Assembly: GCA_011088265.1 (NCBI GenBank)
Contig: JAALKB010000007.1
Location: forward strand, 1 to 36,951
Origin: Gammaproteobacteria bacterium
Lineage (GTDB): Bacteria > Pseudomonadota > Gammaproteobacteria > Arenicellales > Poriferihabitantaceae
DNA: 36,951 bases
Direction of reading: 5' to 3'
Positions within the stretch are counted from its first letter, which is position 1, and the number at the start of each line of letters is the position of its first letter. The position numbers and the translations under genes were made by a program. Shown here piece by piece: positions 36,057-36,951 of this stretch. A model generated the notes under the pieces. The model was not told the origin of the DNA. It made no database searches and was given only the letters and a program-made list of their open reading frames with translations.

Positions 36057-36951
36057 CATTAGATACGAAAAAATTAGTTTGGTCTTTATTGTTTCTGGGT
36101 TCCCTGGTGGGGGGGAACACGTCTGCAGCTGAACTAGATCCATTAGATGCTGTTGTTTATAAAGATTCGGTTTCTCTAGTATCTGAGAAACCGGTGTCTG
36201 CAACTAAGGATCCCTCCCTCCGAGATAACAGGCAAGCAGTGGTTACTGATGACAAAAAGCGATTGAGCCCAGGTTGTTTTGAGCAAGATAACACAATCCG
36301 CTCATTCCAACTCGGATTGGTGGACATTGATGGGGAGTACGAAATAGAAGGAGGGGGCAGTGCGGAATCGCCATTTATCGCTAAAGCGAAGGCAATGTTG
36401 TTTATACATGTCCAGGATGACAAGAATCACCCCTCTACTCGACCGCTTTTTCTCGATGGCGAGCGATATTCGGATCTTAGTTGTTATTATTCGAAAGATG
36501 AGTTCAGGGATGAAAGTGGAAAAATACCTGTCAAACTTATACTGAAAACCGGAGTCTTGCGTCCAAAAAAGGTTAGAAAGTGGATAGGGAAGGCCGCCAG
36601 TAAAGAAACAAAGGGAGTGAAATACTTCGGCATACCGAATAGTGTTTTGTGGATTTCTGATGTGTTTGGGTACGACAGTATGATTAGTTGCCTTGACCGT
36701 AGTGGGACACGAGGGCACGACGAGATTGGCAACATGGCAGATATCATTGGATGTATCACCAAAATCTCGTTACGCCAGAACAAGGAATTTCACAAAGATT
36801 TCGCGATTCGTAAACTTCAAAACGTTGAGAGAGTTGAGATTATCCATGAAGAGCAGAAAATCTACCGTTTAACTCTAACTAATTCAGCTAAAGTCGCCGG
36901 AGATACTGATCTACTAGGTAAGGAGGCAAAAAAGAGCAAAGCTGAGGAGGA
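36053..36951 (+). CDS. Exported protein of unknown function, cut by the window end
   Basis: ATG 36053 overlaps the preceding stop (ATGA). The frame then stays open for 299 codons to the window end. An N-terminal Sec-type signal (about 1-26, ending NTSAAELD) indicates export. The mature part has several Cys residues (for example LSPGCFEQDN, DLSCYYSKDE, MISCLDRSG, IGCITK), compatible with disulphides. It has no motif I recognise. The conserved-looking middle includes LILKTGVLRPKKVRKW and KYFGIPNSVLWISDVFGYD. It is the last visible member of the Srf-type operon, which continues beyond the window. Its C-terminus here is lysine- and glutamate-rich. Confidence 0.65.
   Translation, partial: MTLDTKKLVWSLLFLGSLVGGNTSAAELDPLDAVVYKDSVSLVSEKPVSATKDPSLRDNRQAVVTDDKKRLSPGCFEQDNTIRSFQLGLVDIDGEYEIEGGGSAESPFIAKAKAMLFIHVQDDKNHPSTRPLFLDGERYSDLSCYYSKDEFRDESGKIPVKLILKTGVLRPKKVRKWIGKAASKETKGVKYFGIPNSVLWISDVFGYDSMISCLDRSGTRGHDEIGNMADIIGCITKISLRQNKEFHKDFAIRKLQNVERVEIIHEEQKIYRLTLTNSAKVAGDTDLLGKEAKKSKAEE

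Overview
The window looks like chromosomal DNA from a marine or saline-habitat gammaproteobacterium. This is inferred from the gene families present (a steroid/lipid-type GMC oxidoreductase, GbcA/CntA-like Rieske oxygenase, DddP-like M24 enzyme, non-pyrrolysine MttB, SrfB/SrfC) and from moderate GC; no rRNA or tRNA gene is visible to confirm it.

Layout. (1) Bases 1-6481, minus strand: a LuxR-type response regulator, a very large GMC oxidoreductase fused to an alpha/beta hydrolase, and a PhoD-like metallophosphatase cut by the window edge, apparently one operon. (2) Bases 7076-10253, minus strand: a small unknown protein, a GNAT acetyltransferase, an exported YHS-domain protein and an MmsB-type dehydrogenase. 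(3) Bases 10401-15819, plus strand: a GlxA/GbdR-type regulator, an MttB-family methyltransferase, a probable 19-residue membrane peptide and a dimethylglycine/sarcosine dehydrogenase-like flavoprotein, pointing to methylated-amine or betaine use. (4) A gene-poor 1.2 kb with one clear terminator. (5) Bases 17048-20800, plus strand: LemA, two TPM-domain proteins and an exported protein with one CxxCH motif. (6) Bases 21021-24993: an M24 enzyme with DddP metal-ligand spacing and a D-2-hydroxyacid dehydrogenase (minus strand), then a quaternary-amine-type Rieske oxygenase and an RraA-family protein (plus strand), with repeated ATTGAA half-sites in the shared promoter region. (7) Bases 25429-36951, plus strand: a tightly packed operon around SrfB (Hsp70/actin-like ATPase fold) and SrfC (P-loop GTPase-like), with a membrane-anchored trypsin-like protease, a membrane protein with a DUF2135-like domain, a secreted protein with a formylglycine-enzyme-like tail and further envelope proteins. 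Region 7 is the best candidate for a poorly described system.

Several reading frames are broken, and the breaks have a pattern. Four in-frame TAG codons (response regulator, GMC oxidoreductase, SrfB, SrfC) each sit where CCTGG or CCAGG (the Dcm site) would become CCTAG or CTAGG by one C-to-T/G-to-A change. A fifth such site explains an odd Arg in the RraA protein. Four single-base frameshifts (GMC/hydrolase, MmsB, SrfB, SrfC) mostly fall in short base runs. Either this is uncorrected long-read sequence with methylation- and homopolymer-linked errors, or it is real decay at methylated cytosines. I favour sequence error and describe the fragments as parts of single genes.
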